Assembly: GCA_036429605.1 (NCBI GenBank)
Contig: JAVFKD010000010.1
Span: 1,240,001 to 1,304,000 of the forward strand
Direction: 5' to 3'
Length of the DNA: 64,000 nucleotides
From: Cladobotryum mycophilum
Lineage: Eukaryota; Ascomycota; Sordariomycetes; Hypocreales; Hypocreaceae
In this document: positions 1 through 9,380 of the stretch, in pieces
Layout of the letters: each line of letters begins with the position of its first letter
How positions within the stretch are numbered: position 1 is the stretch's first letter
Made by a program: the position numbers and the translations under genes
Notes under the pieces: generated by a model
What the model was told of the DNA's origin: nothing
The model's database searches: none
Seen by the model: only the letters and a program-made list of their open reading frames with translations

Positions 1-593
1 ATGTGATGCGGAACAAACGGGCCGTACGGGAAGCGGCTGTCTGACAAGCACATGGCAACATCAGGCACGTTGGTCCTGAGGTTTTGGTTATTCTGGTGAG
101 CCCACGCCTTTGAGTTGAGAGATATCACCACGCTCATGCTAAAGTACCTACGTTAATGCGCTGTAGACGGGAGTGTTTGAGAAGCGTTCTTGCGTATTTG
201 GCGGCGTCACCCTGGGAAGATTTGCTGGTATCTCGAGAGGCAGATCGACTTCTGGAGGCCGTGCTCCAGGCCCAACGAGAATGTCGGGCTGTACAGCTTC
301 ATCATATATCCTAAAGACATGTAAACAATTTTGGCCAAAATGGAATAGCACTCCATTACCACTGACCATGTTCCACCAGGCGCTTCCCTCCTCTCAAATA
401 CCCGAATAACGTCAAACGCCTCTTCAGCCTTGAGTGCTGCGGCCGTTACCGCGCCTAGATGGATGGCCCCCGCATTAGTACCTGGGCCCGTCTAACTTGG
501 GGCTACGGGGGCGTCGGATGGATGTTCCAGTTCCATACCTGCAGCGCCTGCACCTACTACAGCAACGCTCTTGATTCTCTTGCCTCCGCCCAT
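1..593 (-). CDS. Flavin-containing monooxygenase, 5' part (runs off the left edge)
   Basis: Predicted FAD/NADPH-dependent monooxygenase. Four exons join in phase: 593-539, 454-367, 310-152 and 75-1. Introns are 538-455 (GTATGG..CTAG, with TACTAAT just before the acceptor), 366-311 (GTCAGT..TTTAG) and 151-76 (GTAGGT..CTCAG). The start at 593 gives a basic N-terminus followed at once by the FAD-binding Rossmann fingerprint GAGAAG (residues 14-19). The strand ending in VFERRE follows, then GGTW, then a proline-rich stretch ending near NTQERFS and the block DSRFPYGPF, all typical of fungal FMO-like proteins. The C-terminal part, including the NADP-binding region, lies outside the window. No break is visible in the part present. 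The family assignment comes from motifs; the substrate is unknown. Confidence 0.82.
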
Positions 594-1560
594 CGTGTCA
601 ATGTTTCCGGTATAACGTTGCGATAAGAGGCTGTGCAGACAGAAGGGGCGCTTGTTCTACGGTGAGAATGAATAATGTGAGCATGAGTGTCTTACTTGGA
701 GGCAAAATATTACATCACGTGTACACGGGGTGTGAAATGTCGTGATTATGCTGCATAATGGCATGATATTATAGCCTGTGTCTTACCTCTCAAGGCATTC
801 ATTGAATCTGACAGTTGTCAAACATTTGATCCATGTATAAAAGAAAATGGTCTTTCTTAAATGAAGCAAGCTTGAGATGAGTCTCTGATATTTGGAATTT
901 AAAACATTTATCCCTATTATTCATTCTTGCCCATATTTCTCCACCCTTTCATTCGCTCCACAATCATCTCCTCCACGGCCTTGATTTAGAGATGCTCAAC
1001 GGCTGGTGTAAGACTTCATCCAAGTAATGCACTGAAAGCAGAAAATTGGTTGTTCTCCGACGATGACTAAAGTTATTAATTCTGCACGTTTCGCACTCTG
1101 TATAGTAGATCTATATTTGAAAGTCTGCTAGAATTCTATGAAATAAAGGGAGGTATTGTAAACATTTTATCGAGTTGATGCTACACGTCAAGACAATAAG
1201 AAACAACTGTTGAATTGAGAATAAAGTGTGTCGGGTGTGTTAATGGTATACTCTTGAGTGGAAAAGTTCTACAACATCCTCCAGTGAACTAGATCCAACA
1301 CCAGTCCCTTGTTAGACAGTGACTCCAAGTTCGAGGTTTCCTACTGTACGGTTCAATAATTGGATGTTGTGATCCTACAATATATCTGATACTTGTTTCT
1401 AGCTGCTAATTATATGTCCTAATTGCTATCCCAACTAATGATTCTGCCTTGTCAGTTTTGACGATGCACATTTTCAACTTGTCTCCCAAATGCTACAGGG
1501 TAGGGATACGTAGGTACCTGTACTGGACCTTAGTTGCCCCACTGGTTTGCGCCGACAGCA
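594..1560. other. Intergenic stretch, no gene seen
   Basis: About 1 kb between the monooxygenase start and the heat-shock promoter. Only very short open frames occur, and no splice-joined coding model was found. Sequence immediately left of 660 should hold the monooxygenase promoter. Confidence 0.6.
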
Positions 1561-1586
1561 CTGAGAGCGAGAGCACTAGAACCTTG

Positions 1587-1827
1587 GAAGTTTCTAGTCA
1601 TTTCTAGCGACCTACTCCCTACAGTGGAAACTCGTGGCGACTCGTAGCGAATTCTACAGGCGGCCAGCATCATCGTGAGGTCACCCTCATGTGAGAAATG
1701 AACAACAAAGACGTCAATATCGTGTGATGATGATTTCGAAATCGTTCCATGGCCCTCAAATGGCTTCTTCTAGAAATATTGATGAACCTTGGAGAATCAT
1801 CGAGGAAGGTGCAGCTCTAGGTATAAG
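1587..1827 (+). promoter_or_regulatory. Heat-shock-type promoter of the small Hsp gene
   Basis: Two head-to-head or tail-to-tail heat-shock element dimers are visible: GAAGTTTC at 1587-1594 (GAA-2-TTC) and TTCTAGAA at 1768-1775 (TTC-2-GAA). A TATA-like TATAAG lies at 1822-1827, about 215 bases before the Hsp20 start codon. Functional HSEs usually have three or more units in register, and here only dimers are perfect, so Hsf1 control is an inference. Confidence 0.5.
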
Positions 1828-2040
1828 ATTCCCTCCATCGTCCCTCATCCAAGGCTTCCACTTCTGCCCTCATCACACAACGAACAACCAGATCAACACA
1901 ACAACATCAGCCTTGACAACACTCCTCACAACGCAAAACATTTTATGCAAACATTGAAATTGCCACTCCGCCAAAGACCTCGACGCATCTTGAAGAAGCA
2001 ACTTTTTACCACAAACTTCAACCGCACTCCATCACGCAGC

Positions 2041-2670
2041 ATGGCTTTCTTCCAGCGCAACTTCTACACCCCCGAGAGCTCATTCACCCCTCTCTTCCGT
2101 CTTCTCGAGGACTTTGACGACTACTCCCGCCAGGGCAACGGCTCTCAGCACCATGGTCGCCGCTCGGGACTGCCACACTGGCAGCCCAAGTTCGATGTCC
2201 GGGAGACTGGCGAATCCTATGAGCTTCACGGGGAGCTTCCTGGTATGGAGAAGAAGGATGTCCACATCGAATTCACCGACCCCCAGACCATGCTCGTCCG
2301 TGGCAAGGTCGAGCGAGCCTACACAGCCGGTACCCCTCCCGCAGGCGTCATTGAAGGCACGACCGTGAGCGGTGCCATCACCGGCGGCGAGGGGGCCAAG
2401 GAGACCCCATCACGAAAGACCACTGTGGAGGACGAACACGAGGCTGCATCCCACGATGAAGGCCAAGTCGCAAATGTGGCCGAGAAGAAGCCTGTCGATA
2501 CTGCAAAGTATTGGCTCACCGAGCGCAGCATTGGCGAGTTTGCTCGCAGCTTCAGCTTCCCAAGCCGCGTCAACTGGGACGGCGTCAGTGCCAACTTCAA
2601 GGACGGCATTCTCAACATTGTCGTCCCCAAGGCCAAGCATGAGGCTCGACGACGCATCAATGTCGAATAA
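2041..2670 (+). CDS. hsp30: Small heat-shock protein, Hsp30/Hsp20 type
   Basis: ATP-independent chaperone of 209 residues in one exon. It begins at the ATG at 2041 (MAFFQRNFYTP), the typical fungal Hsp30 N-terminus. The reading frame is open upstream to about 1789, but that part lacks family features and overlaps the putative TATA box and leader. The alpha-crystallin domain begins around residue 40 (PKFDVRET..YELHGELPGM). It is split by a long acidic, low-complexity insertion at about residues 95-160, then resumes with the SIGEFARSF strand and ends with the FKDGILNIVVPK beta-strand and basic tail. Such an insertion is usual in fungal Hsp30. HSE-like sites upstream agree with stress induction. 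No catalytic residues are expected. Confidence 0.9.
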   Translation: MAFFQRNFYTPESSFTPLFRLLEDFDDYSRQGNGSQHHGRRSGLPHWQPKFDVRETGESYELHGELPGMEKKDVHIEFTDPQTMLVRGKVERAYTAGTPPAGVIEGTTVSGAITGGEGAKETPSRKTTVEDEHEAASHDEGQVANVAEKKPVDTAKYWLTERSIGEFARSFSFPSRVNWDGVSANFKDGILNIVVPKAKHEARRRINVE

Positions 2671-2979
2671 CTGTGTATCAAAAAAATTGATCAAATCACA
2701 GAGGGCTTTCCTTTACAGTTAATGGAAGGCAAATGTGTACACTGATTGCACGAAAGGGGCGTTTTGGGATTTGAATCAGAGGTCAAAATTGGCTTTGAGG
2801 GGGAAGGCATGAAGCATTCACTCATTTCGGACATGGCATTTATTCCATTTCTCATTAATTCTACTGTAGTATTATTCTAGTTCTCAATTAAACAAAAACA
2901 TCTACTCAAAAGCCTGTCTCTAACACTTTGTGATTAAAGCCTTTGCGTCTTCGTTTGCTGCTGCACATGTTCAGCAGTG

Positions 2980-3344
2980 TCATGTAAAAATATATCCGGA
3001 GATGCCACAGCTCTCACGTTCAAACCCCAGCTTCGACTTCATCTCTATAGCCTCCAAACAAGACATGGCTGCTTGCTCATCCTACCTTTTATCCTCCGTC
3101 AAAACAATCTCAGTGAAGACGTCTTCTCCGACGGGGCCACTGATGGCTAGCCCACACACGCCCGGGTCTCGTATGCACCACCTACATGGACAAGATAAAC
3201 CTATTATCCAGAAATCGAGCCAGATATATGACAGCTGAGGTTTCAAGTCCGGGACTTGGAGTGAGGCTTACTAGCTGCGGAGAGGGAGATCAATTCGATA
3301 AGCGGAACCTGAGTGTTCCTTTCCTGTAAAGGTTGCTGTACCAT
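2980..3344 (-). pseudogene. Small protein of antibiotic-biosynthesis-monooxygenase (ABM) type, broken by an in-frame stop
   Basis: Two exons join in phase: 3344-3272 and 3200-2980, with a GTAAGC..AATAG intron (3271-3201). The start codon has a good context (CAAAATGG) after a long pyrimidine tract. The product would be about 97 residues. The second exon contains one in-frame TAG at 3084-3082, after FTEIVLTEDKR; the same frame then continues with DEQAAMSCLEA..EMKSKLGF to a normal stop. The pattern (beta-strand, T-E, helix rich in A/L) resembles the dimeric alpha/beta-barrel ABM fold, but this is weak similarity by eye. A TGG-to-TAG change is a simple explanation. It could also be a functional gene truncated by 25 residues. 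Confidence 0.4.
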
Positions 3345-4054
3345 TTTGATGGAGGGCGGAAAAAAGAAGAAAAAGAAAAAGAAAAAAAGAATAGAGCTAT
3401 GGTGGAAGGTTCGTTATCCAGGTCTTGGTGATCTGAAAGGGTCGTGTGAGTGCGCGCGATCTGATCCTGATTGGTGACTTGGTTGGGGCTGGCGGCCCGC
3501 ACTGGTCTGATCCTCACAATTCTCTGGAGAATGTGAATCAAAGCACAAATTCCAGAGGGAGCGACAAGACGACTTGCAGTGCTTGGGGTGCTTGCTTACC
3601 TAGTTCAGCTTCCCCGTCCTGATCATGGTGGCGAACGTGTGAACGACCGGGCTGGGGAGCTCAGCGTTGTTCTGACCAAGAGTTGGCTGTGGGCTGCAAT
3701 CACATCCCGAGAAGATGAGGATTGGGTGGTTACTTGGCGGTATGGACATTGAAGGGGATACAAAATAGGTAGGTATGAAATACCTATGTATTTCTTCATG
3801 GGTATGCTCCATGCACCCGTCACGTCGCGAGCGAAGCAAACCTCATCACCTTGATCAATACGGATACTCAGAGTAGGTAGATGCCACCCACTTGGCCTCA
3901 TGGTGCTTTACCCTGAAACTTTTCATCTTTGCATACATTAAATCAGCTAATGCTGTATGGTGTGCATATCTCATCCTCAGGCCTTACATGGTTGCCATGT
4001 CCATCCATCCAACTGCGTCATTGACCAAATACCGTATTGATCAATCTCATCCCA
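3345..4054. other. Intergenic stretch, no convincing gene
   Basis: A purine-rich AAGAAA tract (3361-3391) and short open frames occur on both strands. None shows a protein family signature or a consistent exon chain. Part of it is probably the promoter and leader of the small minus-strand gene that starts at 3344. Confidence 0.5.
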
Positions 4055-6264
4055 TCAACTAGTTAGATCAATTTTGGTTCTTCCCAACTCCATCTGTCGA
4101 GACAATACGCGAAAGATGAGATCACCACACTCTTCATCGAAGTGGTAGTCTATAAAGAAAGTGACATCGAAGTACCTGGGGTTCTCTTTTGGTTGACATA
4201 TAATATCATCCTTCGGCACTTGTTGAGGGGAGTACGTGATCCTACCCACTTCCTCGATCCCTGTTCATTATTTAGTACGTATTACGGCAAGATTCTGAGG
4301 GCCATCTTGTTGTTCCTACCTTCACCTTCAATTGAGTCTGGTGCTTCCTCCAGGCTGCAAGCGTATATTACGCGCGTCTCCAACTCCGGTATTTCGCCCT
4401 CATAGGTTTGGTGGATTTGCCACGGTGTCTGCATGCCCGATTCGATGCTGTCGCCCTGTTTATATGAATGAATGGTCAGGATGTGCATGAGAAGTGATTC
4501 TTTCCCGAGCTTCTAAGCCCCGACTAACCTTCCTGATTTGCCACTCCATACAGCCATCGATTTTCCGACGCTTGTTTATCCTGTCATTCCATACGACCCT
4601 CTTGTTTTTGTCATAGCCATGATACTGTTTCGCGTTGAATCTCTTGGATAAAGAGTGGCCATAGTGTCTGGGATACTTCCTTCCTCGTATCTGCACAAAC
4701 TGAGAACCCAGTCCTCGCATTGCAGCACCGCGGACAACAGCAGTCGACCTACTTAATACAATCAGATTACAGGACCAAAGTGCCTTGTGAAACTGATGAA
4801 CTTACCCGTGGATGTCTGGTGTTGAGAGCTGAATATCATCTCTCTTGCACCATTGCGAGAGCCTTTCCTGTAGATATGGAGAAGATCCAAACCCACCCAC
4901 TAGAATAAGATTCTCGACTCGGGACTTACCTTGGCCCTTGACCTGGCGCAGTTGATCATCCAACATCGAGATAATCTTCTCTATAGCTGGATCGAACATG
5001 TTTTCGAAGTCCTGGTGTGAGAGAAGAACTGTTGCAGTCCAATTATCATAGTGATCCGGATCCAAGGTGTCCATCTCGAGGGGGAGTTTGGTGGGCCATT
5101 CAAGGGCGTTTGGTATACCAAACTTTGCCTTGGTGTCTTCGAACTTGCTCATGAACCTAGATCCAGGCCCAACTATGTCTCCCCCAAGCGAATCGAAGTG
5201 ATGACCGAAGCGCTGGCTCAGTAGGATGAACAAGTTCCTATCTACAAATGTGCCGCCACATGTTCCAGCTTCTGTCGTGTCAATCAAAGTGGCCAGATGA
5301 AACGTAGAATGAGGAGGCGAAAACTCACATTTCGGGGTGGTGAGTACTTCTAGTTCGAATTTGGATTCGGTATTCACGATCTCGTAGCTGATGGTGTCCT
5401 AACGAGGGGTCTAATTAGAGCAGATGATCCCCGAATAGAGAAGAAGAGCTTACCACTGTCCCGCCACCACAGTCACAGATGATAAAGCGTGTCCCTTTCT
5501 TTGAACATGTCAGGAATTGGAATGAATGAAATGGATTGGTGGCTAACATACTTTAAAATCACCCTCCGGTTGGTCAATCAGAGCACTATGAGCAGCTGCC
5601 TCGGGCTCCGGAACGAACGATACTTGTTTAGCTGTAAATTTACTGAACCCAGCCTGAGAGGCTGCCTCCCTGAAGCGAGTGATTGCCTGATACTTCCAGC
5701 TTGCGGGGACCGAAAGCCAAAACACGACTTCTGTCTGAGTAGCCCAGTCGCTGGTCTGGAGAAAGATTTTGGCAGCCTTGAGGTACTCTTTGTAAAGTTC
5801 GCGAAGAAAATCCACGACGACATCATCGGCTGACTTTCCCGCGGGCAATTGCATCATTCCATTCCGTCTAAAAGATTGCAGGTTTGGGTCATCGAATTCA
5901 GACGATGTTGCGGTTTGGTCAAGAAGAAGCTTCGTCCAAGAATAGGCATTTGTACCGGGTTTGATAAGATACCCCCAAGCATTTACGGCAAGTTCTGAAT
6001 TCTTCTCCGTATAGGCGATCATCGTCGGTACTCTGCCGGGCTGAGGGCCATGGTAACTTCCCACTGTTTTATAGCCTTGGTATATTAAAAGTTTGTTCAT
6101 ATCGTTCTCTCCGGTAAGCACAAAGCTGAGACCTGAAGGCTTTGTCGTTAGTCAAGACCAGCGTAGAAAGAAAGAGAAGAGAAGAGAAGAGAAACAAAAT
6201 GCTGGGACGCACTGGACCGTGTTGTGCCATAATCAACGCCAACAATCAGCCTGCGAGATGCCAT
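4055..6264 (-). CDS. Hsp70-like ATPase, copy 1 of the duplicated cassette
   Basis: Predicted member of the actin/Hsp70 ATPase superfamily, close to the fungal Hsp70-like (HSPA12-type) group rather than a canonical Hsp70. Eight exons join in phase: 6264-6213, 6132-5552, 5498-5454, 5398-5329, 5268-4806, 4748-4529, 4455-4320 and 4260-4055, giving 590 residues. Visible motifs are phosphate-1 GVDYGTT (about 9-15), phosphate-2 CDCGGGT (219-225) and the adenosine motif VGGFGSSPYL (373-382). The final 190 residues do not look like the usual substrate-binding domain and there is no EEVD tail. The fifth intron has two acceptors 3 bases apart (4752 or 4749); the second fits the paralogue better. The gene stands head-to-head with the coiled-coil gene at 6957, and the same pair is repeated to the right. 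The ATPase assignment is firm; the client is unknown. Confidence 0.85.
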
Positions 6265-6956
6265 GGTAGCTCTGAGTCCGTTTGCGTATTTCGTGGACGG
6301 GCGCGGCAAATAACGATGCAGGGCCGTAGATGAGACTGTATTAGCAAGCGTTCACGATCTGTAGGGGGAGGCCGTTGTGGTAGAGGTTAGATGACATTAT
6401 ACGACTGTCCAGACCCAGGTCTTTTCAAGCGAATTGAAGGGAAAACCGCCCCGAGAGTATCGGAGCTCATCTGGCGGTGAACGGGAGTGTTGAGACGGAA
6501 AGATGCTTACAATTAAAGTGCAATATAGTTGTGGCGGCCACGTCGACAAATGCCACGCAAGCCGAGTTGCATTCAATTTCGCAAAATTTGTAATGGATAA
6601 TTATGCCACCTATGGATGAGCTTGTTGTATCCGTGTAACTACCCAATCCGGCCCTCATCAACAAGGCAATTAATATGTTTGTGCGTTGCTGGGGACAAAG
6701 AACCTTGGAAGACTCGTTGTGCCTTGTCGACATACGCCACTACAAGACGTCGTATCACCCCAGCCCATTCCCGTCTGCCTGGGCTTTTTGTTGCTCCCTT
6801 CCCTTCCACATCACTGTCCTCCCTCACAGAGAACACGCACTGCTCTTTTACCACGCTCATGTTTTCATCTTATTTGCAACGCATATTGAACTGAGCCTGC
6901 CTGTTCGCCATCCTTAGCTGCCAACCGCGCCTCTTCAAGAAAAACAAAAACAAGAA
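6265..6956. promoter_or_regulatory. Bidirectional promoter region of cassette 1
   Basis: This gap of 692 bases separates the start codons of the Hsp70-like gene (minus) and the coiled-coil gene (plus). It holds no gene. No perfect GAA-2-TTC heat-shock element was seen, so heat control is not suggested. Shared regulation of the two genes is inferred from the arrangement only. Confidence 0.45.
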
Positions 6957-8663
6957 ATGAACGCCCCAAGAGTAAGTCGGCCCGGCCAAATGCATGGTTC
7001 CCATTATTGACTATGTGGATAGAAGGTAGCGGCTTCAAAGAAGGCGAAACGTCCGGCAAAGAATGATCTTGCTCCTCCTGCTGTCCGAACGAGAGCCTGG
7101 AGGGTAAGTCCCCCCCCCCCCCCAAAACAACAACTCAGAGTTCTTTTTTTGTTTGTTTCTGACGATATAATAGAAGAAACCGGCCTCAACTGCAAAGACG
7201 AATGATCCAGATCTTTTCCTCCTCCCGTTAGAGTTACGTGGCTCCGCCCAACGATCGAAGACTAAAAATCCACGGTAAAACCTTGATCAAACAAGAGTAC
7301 AAAACTGTTAGACACGCACATCTGACAGGACGTCTGCTAGGAACAGCCTTGATATCGTCGACAGAGTGTTACAGCTCGCCACTGGTGATGCTGAGCAAGC
7401 TATGGAAGAGGGCAAAGGAAAAATTCGAGAGGCATTGAATGACATTGACAACGAATTCAAGACGCTGAAGGAGGAGCTGGACATTTCTCGCAATCAGGTG
7501 CAGTGGCTTCATGACGAACTGCACAAAGAGAAAATGTTCAGCGACAGCCTCAAGGCTCCTGTGCACATATATGGGGAACAAACGACACTGATCAAGATTC
7601 ACGAGGAACGAGACGAAGCCCTTCGCAAGCTGTACCAATACAAGATGGCACTGGAAAATGACAGATTGGCCAGGCTTGACAGACACTATGTCCAGTTTAG
7701 GGCATGCAATGAGCCATCATTCCTCGGCGAGATGGAAAGAGACGGATTGGAAAACTTCTTTCAGTTCTTAATTAGCAAGTGGTGCGATGAGCACCACCTG
7801 GGCCGATTCGCCGACCCCAACTTGGTTGAGGATCACATGCGCAAGGCAGGCATCATCAACAACAGCCTTGCCTACATTCACGCACCGAAACACTTGAAGT
7901 TTGACATGGACATGCCCGACGGTCGCAGTGGGCTTCTCTTACTCAAGGCAGCACTGGCAAAGTATCTTTGCGACAGCTTCCTTGCGAAGCCTTTCTTTTT
8001 CGGAGAAGACTATCGGCAGCCTACGGCGGGGGACGAGGAGCAAAAATGCAACATTCTCATGGATCTTTTTGATCAATTCAGAACTGGTAAAAGCCCCCCC
8101 CCCCCCCCCCCCCCAAAATTTTTTTTTGATTCTCTACCCCTCAGCACCAAAGGACCGAAACCCCCTTGCTAACACAAACGCGCCATACAGATGGTATCAG
8201 AGAAGGCCTCGAATGGAGACTTCTCACTCAGGAGATTGTTGAATTCGTTGCTCAGCCGACACATGAGTTTGCCCTCCTCCATGTCAACGAATTTGTGAGT
8301 CAATTTCAGTACATCCTTAAGCCCGTTACCAAGGAGGGCAAAGACGGACTGGCGGAGCTCTTCGTCTCATTCATGCGGCGGGCCTGTTATCTGTGGCAGA
8401 AAAGAACCATCTTCCACGTGTTTGACGTCTCCGAGTTGCCATCTCACACCTACAACTCCAAGGACTGGCGGGTGTTTGACGTGGAAAACCATTGGGACGC
8501 CGGCACGGCCAAGGATATTCACGGTCGCCCGATTGCCGTGCTGATACGTCCCTTGATCATGGGGACGACCTACGACTCACTGGGCAGGGAGAAGGACGAT
8601 CAGATGTGTTGGATGAGGGGCCAGGTCTGGGTATCCCAGAATGATGAGCAGAGACCAGAATGA
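6957..8663 (+). CDS. Coiled-coil protein of unknown family, copy 1 (partner of Hsp70-like copy 1)
   Basis: Function not recognised. Five exons join in phase: 6957-6971, 7023-7103, 7174-7274, 7329-8086 and 8191-8663 (475 residues). The start ATG is followed after five codons by a GTAAGT donor. Layout: a basic N-terminus with an NLS-like patch (SKKAKRPAK), a charged coiled coil at about residues 75-170, then a globular region containing LVEDHMRKAG and HLKFDMDMPDG, and a helix ending in LAKPFFF (about 290). A C-terminal domain follows with LWQKRTIF and HGRPIAVLIRP (about 427-437), ending in CWMRGQVWVSQ. All these blocks recur in the paralogue at 12609-14189. Introns 2 and 4 carry poly-C runs of 14 and 21 bases. 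No membrane segment or signal peptide is seen. Nuclear location is an inference from the basic patch. Confidence 0.8.
7110..7123 (+). repeat. Poly-C run (14) inside an intron
   Basis: Fourteen consecutive C directly after the GTAAGT donor of intron 2 of the coiled-coil gene (copy 1). Confidence 0.9.
8094..8114 (+). repeat. Poly-C run (21) inside an intron
   Basis: Twenty-one consecutive C followed by A4 and T10, a few bases after the donor of intron 4 of the coiled-coil gene (copy 1). The exact run length is uncertain in any sequence assembly. Confidence 0.85.
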
Positions 8664-9380
8664 GACGGCATGAGCCGTGAGCCGTGGTGTAAACTGAGAG
8701 ATGCAAGCCCACACATAGCCCGCGGCTAAAGATGGACAGTTGGAGGGATAGCTTAGATGAAGTGAATGGAATGTATTATTTCTAATGAATCTACCCTACT
8801 CACACTTATTGCAAAACTAAGCCCACCATTCTTTTCTCGATCCATGATATGCTACCGACCTATAAAGTGCAAGCTGGTAGTGATGTCCACTACCACGCAA
8901 AGGTCAGACATCTTCTTCGTTACCACGGTGTAGACACAGAGCTGAGGGTCAGGCGACGCGGGAGGTTGTCCTATCAGTCAACTATTGAACAGCAGCCGGC
9001 GCCATATTTAAATTTGACTTCCAGGATACCTCCCCTGATAGATAAATGGCAAAAAAACAAAGCATTGAACTGAGGCTTATGAAGGTGATTACAAACGCTA
9101 GCATTAAGAGATGTGGAAATAAAGAAGAACTTGAAAGACTGGATACTAGATAAATAGGCCAGACGTAAAAGTATTGAAAAGAGAAACGATGCAAGTTGAT
9201 GAATGTAATGAGTCCCAACACAGTTTTACAAGTCTTGTTTGCTTTCCATTACGCGCTTCACAAAGAAGCCAGATAATCCCAATACCACCAATTAATGTCT
9301 CGAAAAGAAAAGAAAAGAAAAGAAAAGTGCACACGAAGAGAAAAAAGGTAAAAGAAAACAAAATGAAACATCCCTCTCCA
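8664..9380. other. Convergent intergenic stretch between the two cassettes
   Basis: This 717-base gap separates the 3' ends of two convergent genes. It contains an AAAAG microsatellite at about 9302-9327 and no gene. Confidence 0.6.

Noticed and set aside
1789..2040. N-terminal extension of the small heat-shock protein
   Set aside because: The frame is open, but no ATG-initiated start fits, it overlaps the TATA-like site and leader, and the family begins at MAFFQRNF.
6265..6956. Heat-shock elements in the promoter of the Hsp70-like/coiled-coil pair
   Set aside because: No GAA-2-TTC or TTC-2-GAA dimer was found by eye in this interval. Isolated GAA or TTC triplets are not evidence.
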